The translations under genes were made by a program, and so were the position numbers. Under the pieces are notes generated by a model, which was not told the origin of the DNA, made no database searches, and was given only the letters and a program-made list of their open reading frames with translations. From Acidimicrobiia bacterium (GTDB lineage Bacteria > Actinomycetota > Acidimicrobiia > Spongiisociales > ZC4RG35), in NCBI GenBank assembly GCA_028284765.1, contig JANQRA010000010.1:1-64000 (forward strand): a DNA stretch of 64,000 nt, written 5' to 3'. Positions 27,679 to 38,160 of this stretch are shown in pieces; the first letter of the stretch is position 1, and the number at the start of each line of letters is the position of its first letter.

Positions 27679-29019
27679 ATGACTGCCGAGGAGAAAACAC
27701 TCGATATCTGGGTAGCCGGCACGGAGGAGCCGGAGTTCTCGCCAACCGACGAAGGCGAGCAGGAGTTCTCGGACTCCGAATCCGAAGACCGTCTCGCCGA
27801 TCAATACGGACGGGTTATCGATGACGACTACGTCTTCGATGACGAGGTCGCCGACGATGAGCGCATGGTGGTCAACATGGGGCCCCAGCACCCCTCCACG
27901 CACGGCGTTCTTCGACTTCAGCTCGAGATGGAGGGCGAAGTCATCCGGCGGACCAAGCCGATCATCGGTTACCTCCACACAGGCATGGAAAAGACGGCCG
28001 AGCAGCTGACGTTCTCGCAGGGCCCCACCAACGTGACCCGCATGGACTATCTGGCTCCGCTCCATGGTGAGCTGGCCTACTCCCTTGCGGTGGAGCGTCT
28101 CCTCGACGTCGAAGTGCCGCCTCGGGCAGCGGCGATCCGCATTCTGATGACTGAACTCAATCGGGTGTCCTCGCACCTGGTCGCCCTTGCCACCAACGGC
28201 ATGGATATCGGCGCACTGTCGATGATGATCTACGGCTTCCGAGAGCGCGAGTCGATTCTGGCCTTCTTCGAGAAGACCACCGGGCTCCGCATGAATCACA
28301 ATTTCATACGTCCGGGCGGGGTCGCAGCCGACCTCCCGCCAGGTTGGAAAGACGATGTCTCGGCAATTCTCAAGGACATGCCTGAGCGTATGGAGCAATA
28401 CGACGACCTGCTCAGGAACAACCCGATCTGGCTGGCACGGACCGAGGGTGTCGGTGTCATCACTGCCGAGGAGGCGACTGCGTATTCGATCACGGGTCCC
28501 GCACTACGTGCCACGGGTGTCGACTGGGATATTCGAAAGGCGTTCCCGTATTCAGGGATCGACCAGTACGAGTTCGACGTCCCCGTCGGTGAGAACGGTG
28601 ACGTCTATGACCGATACCGCGTCCGTGTCGAAGAGATGCACGAGTCGCTCAAGATCGTCGAGCAAGTCATGGACTCCATGCCGAAAGGCGACTACCGGGT
28701 CGGTGATCGAAAGATCACGCCACCTCCGCGAGCGCGGATCGATGAGTCGATGGAAGCCCTCATCCACCACTTCAAGCTGTTCACCGAGGGGTTCAAGGTC
28801 CCGGCCGGTGAGACTTACGTTGCTGTCGAGTCACCACGTGGTGAGCTCGGTTGCTATCTGGTGTCGGATGGCAACGCGACGCCGTACCGCATGCACACAC
28901 GAGCGCCGTCGTTCTACAACCTCCAGGCGTTGCCGATAGCCATGGGCGACTCCTTGGTCGCGGACACGATCGCAACCATCGCATCGATGGACCCGGTAAT
29001 GGGGGACGTTGACAGATGA
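27679..29019 (+). CDS. nuoD: NADH-quinone oxidoreductase subunit D (operon 1), acidic N-terminal extension
   Basis: NMGPQHPSTHGVLRLQLEMEGE, GYLHTGMEKTAEQ. Confidence 0.95.
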   Translation: MTAEEKTLDIWVAGTEEPEFSPTDEGEQEFSDSESEDRLADQYGRVIDDDYVFDDEVADDERMVVNMGPQHPSTHGVLRLQLEMEGEVIRRTKPIIGYLHTGMEKTAEQLTFSQGPTNVTRMDYLAPLHGELAYSLAVERLLDVEVPPRAAAIRILMTELNRVSSHLVALATNGMDIGALSMMIYGFRERESILAFFEKTTGLRMNHNFIRPGGVAADLPPGWKDDVSAILKDMPERMEQYDDLLRNNPIWLARTEGVGVITAEEATAYSITGPALRATGVDWDIRKAFPYSGIDQYEFDVPVGENGDVYDRYRVRVEEMHESLKIVEQVMDSMPKGDYRVGDRKITPPPRARIDESMEALIHHFKLFTEGFKVPAGETYVAVESPRGELGCYLVSDGNATPYRMHTRAPSFYNLQALPIAMGDSLVADTIATIASMDPVMGDVDR

Positions 29020-29143
29020 AATCTGTTTCGAGAACGATGAAATCGTTCTCTGACCGAGTTGGTCAGATGACGTGCCATGAAATGACTGCGGAGAACGATG
29101 CAATCGTTCTCCTTTCTGGTGCGAGGGAAAGCCGATTGAAATC
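29012..29143. repeat. Array of palindromes in nuoD-nuoE junction
   Basis: ACAGAT-gaa-ATCTGT (29012-29026), GAGAACGAT-gaa-ATCGTTCTC (29030-29050), CAT-gaa-ATG (29076-29084), GAGAACGAT-gca-ATCGTTCTC (29091-29111), GATtgaaATC (29134-29143). Confidence 0.85.
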
Positions 29144-29176
29144 GTTCTTGGACCTGCCGCAAGGAGCAGTCAGGCG

Positions 29177-29800
29177 ATGAGCATCTGGTCAGAGGCCACT
29201 CAACAGCGAGCCCGAGACATTCTCTCCCGTTACCCGGAGAAGAGGTCCGCGGTCATGCCACTGCTCTATCTGGCGATGGCTGAGGAGGGCCATCTCACCA
29301 ACGAAGGCATGGCAGAAGTGGCCAATTGGTGTGAGATCACACCAGCTCAGGTTCAGGCGGTTGCCAGCTTCTACACCATGTACAAGCGCGAGCGCACCGG
29401 GAAGTATCTGGTGTCCTGCTGCACCTCGATCTCCTGCATGTTGCTTGGTGGCGACGATGTGCTTCATGCGGTGGAGGATGAATCAGGAGTCCCTCACGGC
29501 GAGACCGACCAAGAGGGCGTTCTCTCAGTCGAACATGTCGAATGCATCGGCGCTTGCGGCGGTGCGCCTGCGGTCCAGGTCAACTACGAGCTGATCGAAG
29601 GTGTCACACCGGAAAAGGCTCGCGAGTTGGTGCAGTGGCTCAAGAAGGCCAAGCCAGAAGTAGTCAACACCGACGAGATGCAGCAGCTGTTTGGTGGTAC
29701 CCGCAGCTTTGATTGGGGAATCGCAGAGCAGGGCGGCGCCGTCGGTCCCTATCCAGCTTTCCAACCACTGGGCACGGTGGAGAGCGAGGCGGAGGTTTGA
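29177..29800 (+). CDS. nuoE: NADH-quinone oxidoreductase subunit E (operon 1)
   Basis: VSCCTSISCMLLGGDDVL, EHVECIGACGGAPAVQVN. Confidence 0.93.
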   Translation: MSIWSEATQQRARDILSRYPEKRSAVMPLLYLAMAEEGHLTNEGMAEVANWCEITPAQVQAVASFYTMYKRERTGKYLVSCCTSISCMLLGGDDVLHAVEDESGVPHGETDQEGVLSVEHVECIGACGGAPAVQVNYELIEGVTPEKARELVQWLKKAKPEVVNTDEMQQLFGGTRSFDWGIAEQGGAVGPYPAFQPLGTVESEAEV

Positions 29801-31176
29801 GCACGCCGCTGATCGTGACGAAGCGGATGGTCGACCATCCCTCGGACTCACACACGCTCGAGCGCTACGAGGAGACTGGTGGCTACGTCGAGGCCAAGAG
29901 GGCTCTCGGATTGACTCGGGATGAGCTTGTCGAAGAGGTCAAGGCATCAGGTCTTCTGGGCCGCGGAGGAGCAGCGTTCTCGGCCGGTCTCAAGTGGAGT
30001 TTCCTTGCGCCGGCTCGCCCGTCGTATCTCGTCATCAACGGTGATGAGTCCGAGCCAGGAACCTTCAAGGATCGTCAGCTTCTCGAGCGAGACCCTCATC
30101 AGATGATTGAGGGGATCATCATCACGGCAATCGCTAACGAGGTTCATCACGCTTTCGTCTACATCCGCGGCGAGTATCCCAAGCCGGCCCGAAGGGTCCA
30201 GACCGCCGTCGATGAGGCCTATGCGAATGGCTACTTGGGGAAGGGCATCTTCGGGTCGGACTACGACCTCGAATTGACGGTCCACCTTGGAGGCGGTGCC
30301 TACATCTGTGGCGAAGAGACAGCTCTGATCAACTCGTTGGAGGGCCAGCGTGGCGAACCGAGGCTGAAGCCTCCGTACTTCCCGGCCGCAAAGGGTCTCT
30401 ACATGATGCCCACGATCGTCAACAACGTCGAGACGGTGTCCAACCTGCCGCACATCCTGGCCATGGGCTCCGACGACTACGCGAGCCTGTCGGACAACGC
30501 AGACACAGGCACGTTCATGATGTCTCTCTCCGGGCACGTGAACCGGCCTGGCAACTATGAGCTTCCACACGGGATCACCTGGCGCGACCTCATCTATGAC
30601 ATCGGAGGCGGGATTACGGGCGACAAGGAACTCAAGGCGTGGATCCCCGGTGGTGCCTCTGCTCCATGGTTCGTTCCTGAAGAGCACCTCGACTTGGAGA
30701 TCTCGAAAGACGCGACTGCGGCCGCAGGTTCGATGCTCGGTTCCGGGGCCGTCATCGTCATGGATGAAGACACCTGCATGGTTCGGGCCGCCGAACGGGT
30801 GGTTCGGTTCTTCGCCCACGAATCGTGTGGTCAGTGCACCCCCTGCCGGGAGGGCACGACCTGGCTCGAGATGATCCTGCGGCGCATCGAAGAAGGCCAG
30901 GGGAGAGCGGTTGACCTCGACCTGGCGGTTGATGTCTCCGATGGGATTTCGATAGGACTCGGATGGCCGCCGAAGATGACGACTATCTGCCCCCTTGGTC
31001 CATCAGCTGTGTCGCCAATCAAAGCTCTGAAGGACTACTTCATCGATGAGGTTGACAGACACGTCGCCGAAGGCGGCTGCTGGTTCCCTGGGGCCAAGAA
31101 GACCTTGAACACCCCCGTGCTCGTTGGCAGTCCGACCACGCGCGCCAGTCGATCGGCACCCAGGGCGGAGTCGTGA
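29797..31176 (+). CDS. nuoF: NADH-quinone oxidoreductase subunit F (operon 1)
   Basis: LLGRGGAAFSAGLKWSF, INGDESEPGTFKDR, ESCGQCTPCREGTTW. Confidence 0.95.
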   Translation: MSTPLIVTKRMVDHPSDSHTLERYEETGGYVEAKRALGLTRDELVEEVKASGLLGRGGAAFSAGLKWSFLAPARPSYLVINGDESEPGTFKDRQLLERDPHQMIEGIIITAIANEVHHAFVYIRGEYPKPARRVQTAVDEAYANGYLGKGIFGSDYDLELTVHLGGGAYICGEETALINSLEGQRGEPRLKPPYFPAAKGLYMMPTIVNNVETVSNLPHILAMGSDDYASLSDNADTGTFMMSLSGHVNRPGNYELPHGITWRDLIYDIGGGITGDKELKAWIPGGASAPWFVPEEHLDLEISKDATAAAGSMLGSGAVIVMDEDTCMVRAAERVVRFFAHESCGQCTPCREGTTWLEMILRRIEEGQGRAVDLDLAVDVSDGISIGLGWPPKMTTICPLGPSAVSPIKALKDYFIDEVDRHVAEGGCWFPGAKKTLNTPVLVGSPTTRASRSAPRAES

Positions 31177-31237
31177 TGAGTCTCATTCTGAGGGCTGTGG
31201 ACTTCGCTATGCGATGGTACGAACCCAGGGTTCGCAT

Positions 31238-33613
31238 ATGACTGACCTGGTTCATGTCACGATCAATGGGACGCAGCATGAAGTTCCTGCTGGTGAGCTC
31301 CTGATCAAAGCCGCCCAGGACAACGGCACCTACATCCCACGCTTCTGCTGGCACGAGCGGATGAACCCTGTCGGCATGTGTCGTATGTGCCTCGTCGAGA
31401 TCGAGACACCGCGTGGCCCGATGATGGTCACCGCCTGCACCAATCCTGTCTCCGACGGCATGGTCGTCGATACCGAGAACGCCGAGGTCAAGAAGGCTCA
31501 AGAAGCCATCCTCGAGTTCCTGCTAGCCAACCACCCGCTCGACTGCCCGGTATGTGACAAGGGCGGAGAGTGCCCGCTACAGGACCAGGCAATGGCCTAC
31601 GGGCCGGGTGAAAGCAGATTCGTCGAGATCAAACGCCACTACGAGAAGCCGATTCCGATCTCAGACTTGGTGCTGCTCGATCGAGAGCGTTGCATCCTCT
31701 GCGCTCGTTGCACTCGGTTCAGCGACGAGATCTCAGGAGACCCGCTCATTGAGTTCAAAGATCGGGGGAACGCAACCGAAGTCAACACCTTCCCGGAGCT
31801 TCCGTTCTCGTCGTACTTCTCCGGCAACACGGTTCAGATATGTCCCGTTGGCGCCCTCACCGCTAAGCCTTATCGCTTTCGGGCCCGTCCTTGGGACCTC
31901 CAAAAGGTCGAGTCCTCCGGCATGTTCGATACCGCTCATCCCCGGCTGGAGATTCACGCGTCGCAGAACGAGATCCTCCGGTACACCGGCGTCGACAACG
32001 ACGCGACCAATCACGGCTGGCTCTCCGACAAGGACCGATTCGGTTTCGAGTACCTGCGCGCACCGGACAGGCTGACCAAACCGCTCGTGCGTCGCGACGG
32101 TGAATTCGTCGAAGTCGAGTGGCCGGAAGCGTTGGACATCGCAGCCGGTCGGCTCGAGCTGATCATCGACGAAGACGGTGGGTCGGCGATCGGAGTCATT
32201 GGTGGCGCAAACGGCACCAACGAGGACGCTTACGCCCTGTCTCGATTTGCACGCGACGTGATCGGGACGCCACATGTCGATTCACGCATGGACGACGCTT
32301 TGGCATCTCACTTTCTCGCCGCCACCGTCGACCGAGCGCTCATCTCCGACATTGACGAGGCAGACACGATCGTCGTTTGGGGTCCGGACCTGAAAGAAGA
32401 GCATCCGACGCTCTATCTGCGGGTGCGGAGAGCGGCGCAAGAACTCGGCAAGACGCTTGTCGTCGTTCACCCCCGGGCCACCGGCCTCGACGATCGGGCC
32501 ACTATCAAGGCCACCTATCGACCAGGTGGCGGATTCGAACTCCTCGACGAGATCGCAGAGGGCGATCATCCTGAGATCTCCGAAGCACTGTCCGTGGACA
32601 AGGTTGTGGCAATCGTGGGCATCGCCAGTCACGCCGATGGACCGCAGCTAGCCGAGTCGGTTGCTGCTCTGGTCCGCCAGAAGTCGTCCGGCACCAAAAT
32701 CCTACCGCTCAATGGACGTGCGAACACTTTCGGTGCGCTCGACATGGGGCTGGCTCCTGATCTCGGTCCAGGACGGCTCAATATCGAATCCCCGGGAATG
32801 TCAACAGCAGAAATGATGGAGGCTCTCGACTCTGGCGAGCTGCGGGCTCTCGTCATGGTTGGTGCCGACCCCATCGGAAACATACCGGATCCACGCTCTG
32901 CAATCAACGGGCTGGATGCGGCCGAATACGTGATTTCGATAGATCTGTTCGTCAACGAGTCCAACCTCAACGCTGACCTCATCCTCCCTGCCTCTGGGTT
33001 CGGGGAGAAGGAGGGAACTGTCACCAACGTCGAAGGAAGGGTCCAGAAGGTCAATGTCGTACGCCCCAGCCCGGGTGCAGCACGAGATGATTGGGAGATC
33101 CTCGAAGACCTGTCGCGTCACATGGGTAAAGGCATGGGGTTCAGTTCCTCAGAGACAATCGCCAAACAGATCTCAGAGACGGCCCCCGCGTATAGCGGTG
33201 TGACCCATGATCTTCTGGAATGGGACGAACGAGATGGCGTGGTCGTGCCGATTGATGGAGGCCAGAGCTTCGATCACATTCCGGTTGCCCTCGAAGGCCC
33301 CAAGGCTCCCGGCGCACAGTTCACGCTGCATAGTGCCCGCGTTCTCTATGACGACGGCGTGCGGGTTCGCCACTGCGCCTCGCTCGCACCCCTAGCCCGT
33401 GGACCGGTCGTTCAAGTGAATCCCCAAGACGCTCCCGGGCTCGGCGCTCAGGACGGCTCGTCTGTCAAGGTGACGACTGGCCACGGCACGGGCGAGTTCA
33501 CAGCGGTCCTCGACCCAGACACTCCTTCGGGTGTGGTCTTCATCCCCTTCGATCAACCCGGCGCACGCTCTCTAGGAACCGATCCGGTTGTTCGCCTGAA
33601 GGTGGTCAACTGA
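31238..33613 (+). CDS. nuoG: NADH-quinone oxidoreductase subunit G (operon 1)
   Basis: RFCWHERMNPVGMCRMCLVEIE, HPLDCPVCDKGGECPLQDQ, RERCILCARCTRFSDEISG. Confidence 0.95.
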   Translation: MTDLVHVTINGTQHEVPAGELLIKAAQDNGTYIPRFCWHERMNPVGMCRMCLVEIETPRGPMMVTACTNPVSDGMVVDTENAEVKKAQEAILEFLLANHPLDCPVCDKGGECPLQDQAMAYGPGESRFVEIKRHYEKPIPISDLVLLDRERCILCARCTRFSDEISGDPLIEFKDRGNATEVNTFPELPFSSYFSGNTVQICPVGALTAKPYRFRARPWDLQKVESSGMFDTAHPRLEIHASQNEILRYTGVDNDATNHGWLSDKDRFGFEYLRAPDRLTKPLVRRDGEFVEVEWPEALDIAAGRLELIIDEDGGSAIGVIGGANGTNEDAYALSRFARDVIGTPHVDSRMDDALASHFLAATVDRALISDIDEADTIVVWGPDLKEEHPTLYLRVRRAAQELGKTLVVVHPRATGLDDRATIKATYRPGGGFELLDEIAEGDHPEISEALSVDKVVAIVGIASHADGPQLAESVAALVRQKSSGTKILPLNGRANTFGALDMGLAPDLGPGRLNIESPGMSTAEMMEALDSGELRALVMVGADPIGNIPDPRSAINGLDAAEYVISIDLFVNESNLNADLILPASGFGEKEGTVTNVEGRVQKVNVVRPSPGAARDDWEILEDLSRHMGKGMGFSSSETIAKQISETAPAYSGVTHDLLEWDERDGVVVPIDGGQSFDHIPVALEGPKAPGAQFTLHSARVLYDDGVRVRHCASLAPLARGPVVQVNPQDAPGLGAQDGSSVKVTTGHGTGEFTAVLDPDTPSGVVFIPFDQPGARSLGTDPVVRLKVVN

Positions 33614-34689
33614 TGGGTTGGGTCGAGTGGGGAGTGGTCGTTCTGAGGGTCCTTCTGGTGTTTGTCCTGCTCTTGGGTGCAACCATCATCAACGTTTGGG
33701 CCGAGCGAAAGATCGTCGCGGACATGCAGAGCCGAATCGGCCCGAAGCGCGCCGGTCCTTGGGGGATCTTGCAAACGGTCGCAGACGGTCTCAAGCTCTT
33801 CTTCAAAGAGTCGGTGACGCCACGGAAGGTTGAGCTTGGTGCTTACCTCCTGGCGCCGTTCCTCGCCGTGATCCCCGCCTTCCTGATCTTCATGGTGATC
33901 CCCTTCGGTGCCCCGTTCATGATCGGCGACACCGAAATCGCACTCCAAGGGGCCGACCTCAACGCCGGGCTCCTGTTCATCCTGGCCATGTCATCCATGG
34001 CGGTGTATGCGGTAGTTCTGGCCGGATGGTCGTCTGGTTCGAAGTATCCGCTGATTGGCGGTGTGCGGGCGACCGCCCAAGCCATCTCGTACGAAGCAGC
34101 GATGGGTCTCGCCATGGTGGCCGTGGTGATGTTTACGGCGACCCAAGGTCCAGGCGGCACACTGAGCCTCTCCGAGATCGTCGCCCGACAAGATGGAACC
34201 TGGCTGGGCTTCATTCCTCAGTGGAACGTCTTTCCCCAGATCGTTGCCTTCGTCATCTTCATGATTGCCATCGTCGCCGAAACCAACCGTGCCCCCTTTG
34301 ACCTCGTCGAGGCCGAGCAAGAGATTGTCGGCGGATTCCACACCGAGTACTCCGGGATGCGTTTCGCGATGTTCTTCCTTGCGGAGTACATCAACATCTT
34401 CTCGATGTCGGCCCTCGCCGCCACCCTCTTCCTCGGAGGATGGAATGGCCCGACCTGGGAGGGCACGGTGCCAGCGTTCGTGTCGGCCATCCTTCCCACC
34501 GTATGGTTCCTGCTGAAGACCTACTTCATCGTCTTCATCTTCTTCTGGATCCGTGCCACTCTTCCTCGGCTGAGATACGACCAACTGATGTCAATCGGAT
34601 GGAAGCGGCTGATTCCCGCCGCCCTCGCCTGGATCGTGCTTTCTGCGATTTCGATCGGTGTTCGTCAATTTGGACTGCCCTGGAGCTGA
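33613..34689 (+). CDS. nuoH: NADH-quinone oxidoreductase subunit H (operon 1)
   Basis: AERKIVADMQSRIGPKRAGPWGILQTVADGLKLFFKE; ETNRAPFDLVEAEQEIVGGFHTEYSGM. Confidence 0.95.
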   Translation: MGWVEWGVVVLRVLLVFVLLLGATIINVWAERKIVADMQSRIGPKRAGPWGILQTVADGLKLFFKESVTPRKVELGAYLLAPFLAVIPAFLIFMVIPFGAPFMIGDTEIALQGADLNAGLLFILAMSSMAVYAVVLAGWSSGSKYPLIGGVRATAQAISYEAAMGLAMVAVVMFTATQGPGGTLSLSEIVARQDGTWLGFIPQWNVFPQIVAFVIFMIAIVAETNRAPFDLVEAEQEIVGGFHTEYSGMRFAMFFLAEYINIFSMSALAATLFLGGWNGPTWEGTVPAFVSAILPTVWFLLKTYFIVFIFFWIRATLPRLRYDQLMSIGWKRLIPAALAWIVLSAISIGVRQFGLPWS

Positions 34690-34692
34690 CGC

Positions 34693-35343
34693 ATGGGACT
34701 CATTTCTGAACTGGTCAAAGGACTTCGGGTCACCGGAGGCACCATGCTTCGCACCATCACCGGCCGTGAGTTGGTGACCACGGAGTATCCCCACGAGATG
34801 CGGGAGAAGCCTCAACGATTCCACGGTCGTCATGTTCTCAACCGCTATCCCGACGGCATGGAGAAGTGCATCGGTTGCCAGCTTTGCGCCGGTGCTTGTC
34901 CAGCGGATTGCATCTACGTACGTGGCGAGGACAACGACCCGGACAATCCGACGTCCCCAGGCGAGCGGTATGGCTACGTCTACGAAATCAACATGCTTCG
35001 TTGCATCTTCTGCGGTCTGTGTGTTGAGGCGTGTCCGACAGAAGCCATCACGATGACGCACCTGTTCGAGATGTCGACGACCAATCACCAAGACGCCATC
35101 TACACCAAAGACGAGTTGTTGATGAAGTCCGACGGATCGGTGCCTCACATGTTCCCGGATGACCAACTGGCGGATCACGATGAGCTGTTGACGGCAGACG
35201 GATGGGTGCGAGCTACCTCTACCTCGGGTGTCGCCGCCTATCAAGGCGTTCAGATGTGGCAGGGGACGCCGGGCCCGGCGTCCTGGGAGCCCGAACCATC
35301 GCAAGACATCAGGGATGCGATGTCTGAGGACGACGATGGTTGA
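34693..35343 (+). CDS. nuoI: NADH-quinone oxidoreductase subunit I (operon 1)
   Basis: [34 protein letters not shown]. Confidence 0.95.
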   Translation: MGLISELVKGLRVTGGTMLRTITGRELVTTEYPHEMREKPQRFHGRHVLNRYPDGMEKCIGCQLCAGACPADCIYVRGEDNDPDNPTSPGERYGYVYEINMLRCIFCGLCVEACPTEAITMTHLFEMSTTNHQDAIYTKDELLMKSDGSVPHMFPDDQLADHDELLTADGWVRATSTSGVAAYQGVQMWQGTPGPASWEPEPSQDIRDAMSEDDDG

Positions 35344-35863
35344 AACTCTTCTCTTCGTCGTGATGGCGCTGGTGGCGATTGCCGGTGCCGCTCTTGTTGT
35401 CCTGGCTCGGAATCCCGTTTATTCCGCTCTTGGCCTACTCGGAACTCTGCTGTCGGTCGCCGTGCTCTATGTGGTTCAGCTGGCGCACATGGTTGCCGCC
35501 GTGCAGGTCATCGTCTACGCCGGGGCGGTACTCACGCTCTTCCTGTTCGTGATCATGCTCATCGGGGTCGACAAAGACGAGCCTTCCCGCGACGAGACCC
35601 TCCCATTCCAGCGCTGGATTGTTGGTGGTGTGGCTGCCGTCATCGTTCTCTTCGCCGCCGGGCTGACTCTCTTTGGCGACTTTGACTGGGTGCCAGCTGC
35701 CAGTTCGGACGTTTTGCCAGAGGCAACCAACGGGACGATCGAAGCTATCGCCGAGCCGCTGTTCACCGATTGGGTACTTGCTTTCGAGGCGACGGCGTTG
35801 CTGTTGACAATTGCCGCAGCCGGTGCGATCGCCCTCGCCCACTACCGCCGGAGAGAGGGCTGA
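35336..35863 (+). CDS. nuoJ: NADH-quinone oxidoreductase subunit J (operon 1)
   Basis: [40 protein letters not shown]. Confidence 0.92.
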   Translation: MVETLLFVVMALVAIAGAALVVLARNPVYSALGLLGTLLSVAVLYVVQLAHMVAAVQVIVYAGAVLTLFLFVIMLIGVDKDEPSRDETLPFQRWIVGGVAAVIVLFAAGLTLFGDFDWVPAASSDVLPEATNGTIEAIAEPLFTDWVLAFEATALLLTIAAAGAIALAHYRRREG

Positions 35864-36165
35864 TGGTCGATCCCGGGTGGTACATGGGCCTCGCGGCCGT
35901 GCTCTTCACGATCGGCTCGCTTGGCCTGCTGGTCCGTCGAAACGCATTGGTCATGTTCATGTGTATCGAACTGATGCTCAATGCGGTGAACCTCACGCTG
36001 ATCTCTGCCGGTCGCGCCCTGGGTGACATCAATGGCCAGGTGGCCGTCTTCTTCATCTTGGTGGTCGCCGCGGCGGAGGTAGTGGTCGGGCTGGCCATCA
36101 TCGTCTCCATATTCCGCCTTCGTTCAACGGCCTCGGTCGACGAGCTCTCGGAGCTCCGCGGATGA
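35863..36165 (+). CDS. nuoK: NADH-quinone oxidoreductase subunit K (operon 1)
   Basis: [38 protein letters not shown]. Confidence 0.93.
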   Translation: MVDPGWYMGLAAVLFTIGSLGLLVRRNALVMFMCIELMLNAVNLTLISAGRALGDINGQVAVFFILVVAAAEVVVGLAIIVSIFRLRSTASVDELSELRG

Positions 36166-36179
36166 CCCTCTCTCCGCCG

Positions 36180-36226
36180 AACCCCGGGTTCATATCGCCA
36201 TATACGGCTGCTATCGGATCAAGAAC
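36180..36226 (+). repeat. Palindromic repeat family R1, copy c (47 bp)
   Basis: aaccccgggttcatatcgccatatacggctgctatcggatcaagaac. Confidence 0.85.
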
Positions 36227-36256
36227 GGTTGCCGCCTGGGCAAATCGGGGGCGGAC

Positions 36257-38143
36257 ATGATCGATCTCCTCTGGCTGATCATTGCCCTGCCGCTGGCCAG
36301 TGCCATCGGCCTCCACTTCTTTGGTCGCTTTCTCAAAGAGCCGCTTGCCGGATGGGTGGCCAGCGCCGCGATCGTCGGATCGTTTAGCATCGCCCTGGCT
36401 GCGGCTATTCCGTTCATCCAGGGCGGGGAGCACGGCGAGACAGTCCTGCTCTGGGAGTGGATGCCGGCGATAGGCGCCAACCTCGAGATTCTCTGGGATC
36501 CGCTTTCGGCGCTCATGGTGCTAATCGTCACCGGCGTCGGCACCCTCATCCACATCTTTGCGATTGGATACATGCACGGCGACGAGCGGTTCCATCGTTT
36601 CTTCACGAATCTCAGCCTCTTCGCAGCCTCCATGTTGATCCTGGTTCTCGGTGGCAACTACGCCATGCTCTTCCTCGGGTGGGAGCTCGTCGGTCTCTGC
36701 TCCTATCTTCTGATCGGGTTCTGGTTCACCAGGCCGTCGGCGGCTGCAGCTGCGAAGAAGGCCTTTGTCGTCAACCGAATCGGCGACTTCGGCTTCATGG
36801 TCGGCCTCATGCTGGTGTTCGTGACCTTCGGCACTCTTTCCTACACGGGGGTCTTCGATCGGGCCGGAGACGAGCTAACGACTGGTCTTGCCACTGCAAT
36901 CGGCCTCTTGTTCCTGGTGGGAGCGGCGGGCAAGTCAGCCCAGATCCCTCTTTACGTCTGGCTCCCGGATGCCATGGAAGGACCGACGCCGGTATCAGCC
37001 CTCATCCACGCGGCGACGATGGTCACGGCCGGCGTCTATCTGATCGCCAGGTCGGCAGTGATCTTCGAGATGTCGACCGCAGCGCAGGTGACGGTGGCCA
37101 CGATCGGTGCGGCCACGGCCCTTGTCGCAGCCACGATCGCCCTCGCCCAGCGCGACATCAAGAAGGTCCTCGCGTACTCGACTGTTTCGCAGCTGGGGTA
37201 CATGTTCTTGGCCGTGGGGACGACCGCATACGTCGCTGGCATCTTCCATCTCATGACGCACGCCTTCTTCAAAGCACTGCTCTTCTTGGGTGCAGGGTCC
37301 GTCATCCATGCCATGAGTGATGAACAAGACATGCACAAGATGGGTGGACTTCGCAAGAAGATGCCGGTAACGGCCCTCACCATGGGCATCGCGACGCTGG
37401 CGATCGCAGGCATTCCCCCTCTGGCAGGCTTCTGGTCGAAGGATGAGATCCTTGGTTCAGCGTTTGGCCGTGGCGGATGGTTCTCTGTTCTCTGGATTGT
37501 CGGGCTGATCACAGCCCTGCTCACTGCCTTCTATATGACCCGTCAGTGGGTGATGGTCTTCCTGGGTGAGCCCAGGTGGGACGAGGGTCAGAAGCCCCAC
37601 GAGTCACCGCGAGTAATGACCATTCCACTCGTGATACTTGCCGTGCTTTCGATTGTCGGCGGGCTGATCAACACACCTTTCGCGTTTGGCCTCGAGCACT
37701 TCCTCGAACCGTCTTTTGAACTGGTGGACATCGCTCACCCACCTGACGGATGGGGAGCCTTCATCCTTCTCGCCGGGCTCTCGGTGATGGCTGGGCTGGC
37801 CGGTGCGGCAGCCGCCTATCTCACCTATCGGCAGTCGCCGGAGAGCTGGCAGGGATTCGAAGATGGGTTCGAGCCTCTGTGGGGCACTTGGGAGAGTGCC
37901 TACAACGTGGACGACGTATACGGCAGGGTCATCGTGGCACCCGGCAAGAAGGCAGCTGAGGTGGCGGCATTCGATGTGGACCTACCTGTGATCGATGGCG
38001 CTGTGAATGGTGTGGCCAAGCTCGTTCGCAACATCGGTGAATGGACCCGGCCGCTTCAGACGGGCTTCGTCAGGAACTACGGCGCGCTCTTCCTCGCCGG
38101 GACCGTGACCATCGTCATCTGGATCGTGGTGGGTGCGGGATGA
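36257..38143 (+). CDS. nuoL: NADH-quinone oxidoreductase subunit L (operon 1)
   Basis: LPDAMEGPTPVSALIHAATMVTAGVYLIAR, YSTVSQLGYMFLAVG. Confidence 0.95.
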   Translation: MIDLLWLIIALPLASAIGLHFFGRFLKEPLAGWVASAAIVGSFSIALAAAIPFIQGGEHGETVLLWEWMPAIGANLEILWDPLSALMVLIVTGVGTLIHIFAIGYMHGDERFHRFFTNLSLFAASMLILVLGGNYAMLFLGWELVGLCSYLLIGFWFTRPSAAAAAKKAFVVNRIGDFGFMVGLMLVFVTFGTLSYTGVFDRAGDELTTGLATAIGLLFLVGAAGKSAQIPLYVWLPDAMEGPTPVSALIHAATMVTAGVYLIARSAVIFEMSTAAQVTVATIGAATALVAATIALAQRDIKKVLAYSTVSQLGYMFLAVGTTAYVAGIFHLMTHAFFKALLFLGAGSVIHAMSDEQDMHKMGGLRKKMPVTALTMGIATLAIAGIPPLAGFWSKDEILGSAFGRGGWFSVLWIVGLITALLTAFYMTRQWVMVFLGEPRWDEGQKPHESPRVMTIPLVILAVLSIVGGLINTPFAFGLEHFLEPSFELVDIAHPPDGWGAFILLAGLSVMAGLAGAAAAYLTYRQSPESWQGFEDGFEPLWGTWESAYNVDDVYGRVIVAPGKKAAEVAAFDVDLPVIDGAVNGVAKLVRNIGEWTRPLQTGFVRNYGALFLAGTVTIVIWIVVGAG

Positions 38144-38160
38144 GATCAGCCTTGCTGTCC

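Noticed and set aside
27679-27860. Acidic 60-aa N-terminal extension of NuoD1 as a novel domain
   Set aside because: Low-complexity and start-site uncertain; not enough evidence.
36257-38143. nuoL as cargo of a mobile element because R1 repeats flank it
   Set aside because: nuoL is in its normal operon position and no target-site duplication was seen; independent insertions are simpler. Kept only as a question in the R1 finding.
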